Positions 4,904-5,807 of a DNA stretch of 5,807 nt are shown piece after piece. This stretch comes from Nanobdellota archaeon (GTDB lineage: Archaea > Nanobdellota > Nanobdellia > Woesearchaeales > JAUYGA01): NCBI GenBank assembly GCA_030690755.1, contig JAUYGA010000091.1, positions 1 to 5,807 on the forward strand. Direction: 5' to 3'. The notes beneath the pieces were generated by a model. It worked only from the letters and a program-made list of their open reading frames with translations, was not told the origin of the DNA and did no database searches. How positions within the stretch are numbered: the stretch's first letter is position 1; each line of letters opens with the position of its first letter. The translations under genes were made by a program, and so were the position numbers.

Positions 4904-4923
4904 AAATTATCAAAAATTATCAA
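4904..4923 (+). repeat. Tandem 10-base direct repeat in the Nudix leader
   Basis: AAATTATCAA occurs twice without a gap (4904-4913 and 4914-4923), followed by AATAAACAG and the ribosome binding site GGGGAT (4933-4938). Period 10 suits two protein contacts on one DNA face; it may also be a slippage product. Confidence 0.5.
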
Positions 4924-4942
4924 TAAACAGAAGGGGATATTA

Positions 4943-5362
4943 ATGGATATTGTTGCTGTAGGTGTATTTTATAACAAAGGCAAAGTTCTTATGGAAAAAA
5001 GGTCGGATACAGAAGATAATTATGCAGGACTATGGGCATTTCCCGGCGGCCATCAGGAAAAGAATGAAGCAATAGAAAAAACTCTCACTAGAGAAATAAA
5101 TGAAGAATTGGGAATAAAACTGAAAAAATACCAGAAAATAGGCATCTTTAATGACATTGATCCGACATCAGGTAAAAAGTACAAACATGTTGCATTCATC
5201 TGCATTGATTGGCAGGGCAGGCCAAAACAATCGCCTTTCTCAATGGCGCTCAAATGGTTTAAGATAAAGGATATCTCCAAAAAGTATTCTTCAAAAGTTG
5301 ATCTTGAGATACTTGAAAAAACATTGGGAATGATAAAAACAAAAAAGATCAAACTCGAATAA
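4943..5362 (+). CDS. Nudix hydrolase (MutT-like)
   Basis: 139 residues, the usual size of a single-domain Nudix enzyme. The Nudix box at residues 36-58 is complete: Gly36, Glu42, Arg50-Glu51, Glu54-Glu55 and Gly57-Ile58 match G-x5-E-x7-RE-U-x-EE-x-G-U. It is preceded by YAGLWAFPGG, the typical entry to the box, and by a beta strand VAVGVFYNKGKVLMEKR. Known of the family: cleavage of nucleoside diphosphates linked to another moiety, with Mg2+ bound by the REUxEE glutamates. MutT-like nucleotide-pool cleaning (for example oxidised dGTP) is the default guess, but the exact substrate cannot be read from sequence. The start ATG 4943-4945 has GGGGAT at 4933-4938. The C-terminus is lysine-rich. It is followed 31 bases later by a small membrane-protein gene, probably in one operon. 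Cytoplasmic. Confidence 0.93.
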   Translation: MDIVAVGVFYNKGKVLMEKRSDTEDNYAGLWAFPGGHQEKNEAIEKTLTREINEELGIKLKKYQKIGIFNDIDPTSGKKYKHVAFICIDWQGRPKQSPFSMALKWFKIKDISKKYSSKVDLEILEKTLGMIKTKKIKLE

Positions 5363-5393
5363 AATAATAACCATAAATTGGATGAGGTATAAA

Positions 5394-5681
5394 ATGAGAC
5401 CAAGACCATTGCAAGGAAGCGGTGTTTTAAACACTGCGACAAGCGTCTTTAACATAACAACAACATTATTCAGCATAGTTGTGATGTATTTCATTTATCT
5501 GTTTTCTGGAGAAAGAATAGCTGCAGGAGCATCAAGAGGGTGGAGCATCCTTAATTTTGCATCAAAATGGTACCTGTATATTGTTATCGGTATATTCGCT
5601 TTGTTTGCAATAATCGCTCTAGTGATGATAGTCGCAGCATTGATAATTTGGATTGGCTTTTTCATGAGAAAACAGCAATAA
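5394..5681 (+). CDS. Small two-helix membrane protein
   Basis: 95 residues from ATG 5394-5396, chosen because GAGGT (5384-5388) lies five bases upstream, as for other starts in the window; an in-frame ATG at 5382 would add four residues but overlaps that site. Two hydrophobic spans are visible: about residues 21-39 (TLFSIVVMYFIYLF) and a long one at about 59-90 (YLYIVIGIFALFAIIALVMI and onward), separated by a short loop containing GERIAAGASRGW. The N-terminus MRPRP and the C-terminal MRKQQ are positively charged, suggesting both ends lie in the cytoplasm. No family is recognised and no catalytic residue stands out. It follows the Nudix gene by 31 bases and is probably co-transcribed, though a shared role is not implied. 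Small membrane proteins of this type are common hypotheticals in archaea. Confidence 0.75.
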   Translation: MRPRPLQGSGVLNTATSVFNITTTLFSIVVMYFIYLFSGERIAAGASRGWSILNFASKWYLYIVIGIFALFAIIALVMIVAALIIWIGFFMRKQQ

Positions 5682-5721
5682 TTAAGTTCATCAGATTGTT
5701 ATAATTAAAAGCTTTATCGCA

Positions 5722-5727
5722 TTTTTT
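5722..5727 (+). terminator. Possible T-run terminator after the Nudix operon
   Basis: Six T in a row lie 40 bases after the stop of the membrane-protein gene, enough for a weak archaeal U-run terminator. It also lies just after the next TATA-like sequence, so the two calls are in tension. Confidence 0.25.
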
Positions 5728-5737
5728 AGTTGATAAT

Positions 5738-5807
5738 ATGTGCATAGCATCTTCAAAAGTCTCGACTTTGTTGTCGAGGGAGCTGCGTTCCAGTGATTTG
5801 CGAGTGA
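5738..5807 (+). other. Start of a leaderless gene or structured RNA, cut by the window end
   Basis: A TATA-like CTTTATC (5712-5718), with AATTAAAA before it, is about 25 bases upstream of ATG 5738-5740, so transcription would begin at or near that codon. The frame stays open to the end (MCIASSKVSTLLSREL...). However, from 5761 the composition turns GC-rich, with codons (TCG AGG GAG CTG CGT) unlike its AT-rich neighbours. A perfect hairpin CTCGAC-TTTGTT-GTCGAG occupies 5761-5778. Both features suit an RNA gene as well as a protein. Unresolved. Confidence 0.3.

Larger units (their letters stand above)
4547..4942. other. Divergent regulatory region, 396 bases without a gene
   Basis: This AT-rich stretch separates the minus-strand zinc-ribbon gene from the plus-strand Nudix operon. 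It holds an operator-like palindrome, two abutting hairpins, TATA boxes on both strands, phased T-tracts, a second palindrome and a tandem 10-base repeat. GCATAT recurs several times between 4388 and 4640, and TTATGCATAT occurs on both sides of the zinc-ribbon gene (4385-4394 and 4621-4630). No open reading frame looks coding. Confidence 0.7.

Noticed and set aside
5053..5494. Minus-strand reading frames opposite the Nudix and membrane-protein genes
   Set aside because: They are antisense shadows: the plus-strand genes have ribosome binding sites and a complete Nudix box or clear membrane spans, while the antisense frames have no supporting signals.
5699..5704. TATAAT as a bacterial -10 box
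   Set aside because: No -35 element at the right spacing; AT-rich intergenic DNA yields such matches freely and the other promoters look archaeal.

Overview
The window looks archaeal, most likely from a small-genome AT-rich lineage of the DPANN type, though no lineage marker gene is present, so this is an inference. The support is TTTAAATA/TTTATAAA-type TATA elements at suitable distances upstream of genes, Shine-Dalgarno motifs (GAGGTG, GAGGGG, GGGGAT) five to six bases before starts, one likely TTG start, and tight gene overlaps. A bacterial source is not excluded.

Layout. Positions 17-3789 hold a compact four-gene operon on the minus strand. In transcription order it encodes: a membrane-anchored or secreted protein with a tandemly duplicated domain (3037-3789); a small membrane-anchored protein starting at TTG inside the previous gene (2682-3053); a mostly helical coiled-coil protein (1617-2603); and a P-loop AAA+ type ATPase (17-1624) that overlaps the coiled-coil gene by 8 bases. 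Only the ATPase has a recognisable domain. Its motif order resembles the helicase/primase-associated ATPases of mobile elements. The set looks like an uncharacterised ATPase-plus-membrane-protein system; that grouping is an inference.

Positions 3790-4399 contain no firm protein gene but hold the most striking structure of the window: a deeply nested, locally GC-rich inverted repeat of about 180 bases (3847-4026) followed by a second long hairpin (4089-4144). It could be a structured RNA, a cruciform element or a remnant of a mobile element. The minus strand of the same stretch also reads as a possible frameshifted 65-residue protein. Next come a pair of 20-base tandem repeats and a small zinc-ribbon gene (4400-4546, minus) whose TATA box is overlapped by an 18-base palindrome.

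Positions 4547-4942 form a divergent regulatory region: a palindrome, two abutting hairpins, a minus-strand TATA box, four T5 tracts spaced exactly 10 bases apart (predicted curved DNA), a plus-strand TATA box, a palindrome just downstream of it, and a tandem 10-base repeat in the leader. This leads into a plus-strand pair: a Nudix hydrolase with an intact Nudix box (4943-5362) and a two-helix membrane protein (5394-5681). The last 70 bases are GC-rich, begin with a hairpin and follow a TATA-like box; they are either the start of a leaderless gene or of an RNA gene.
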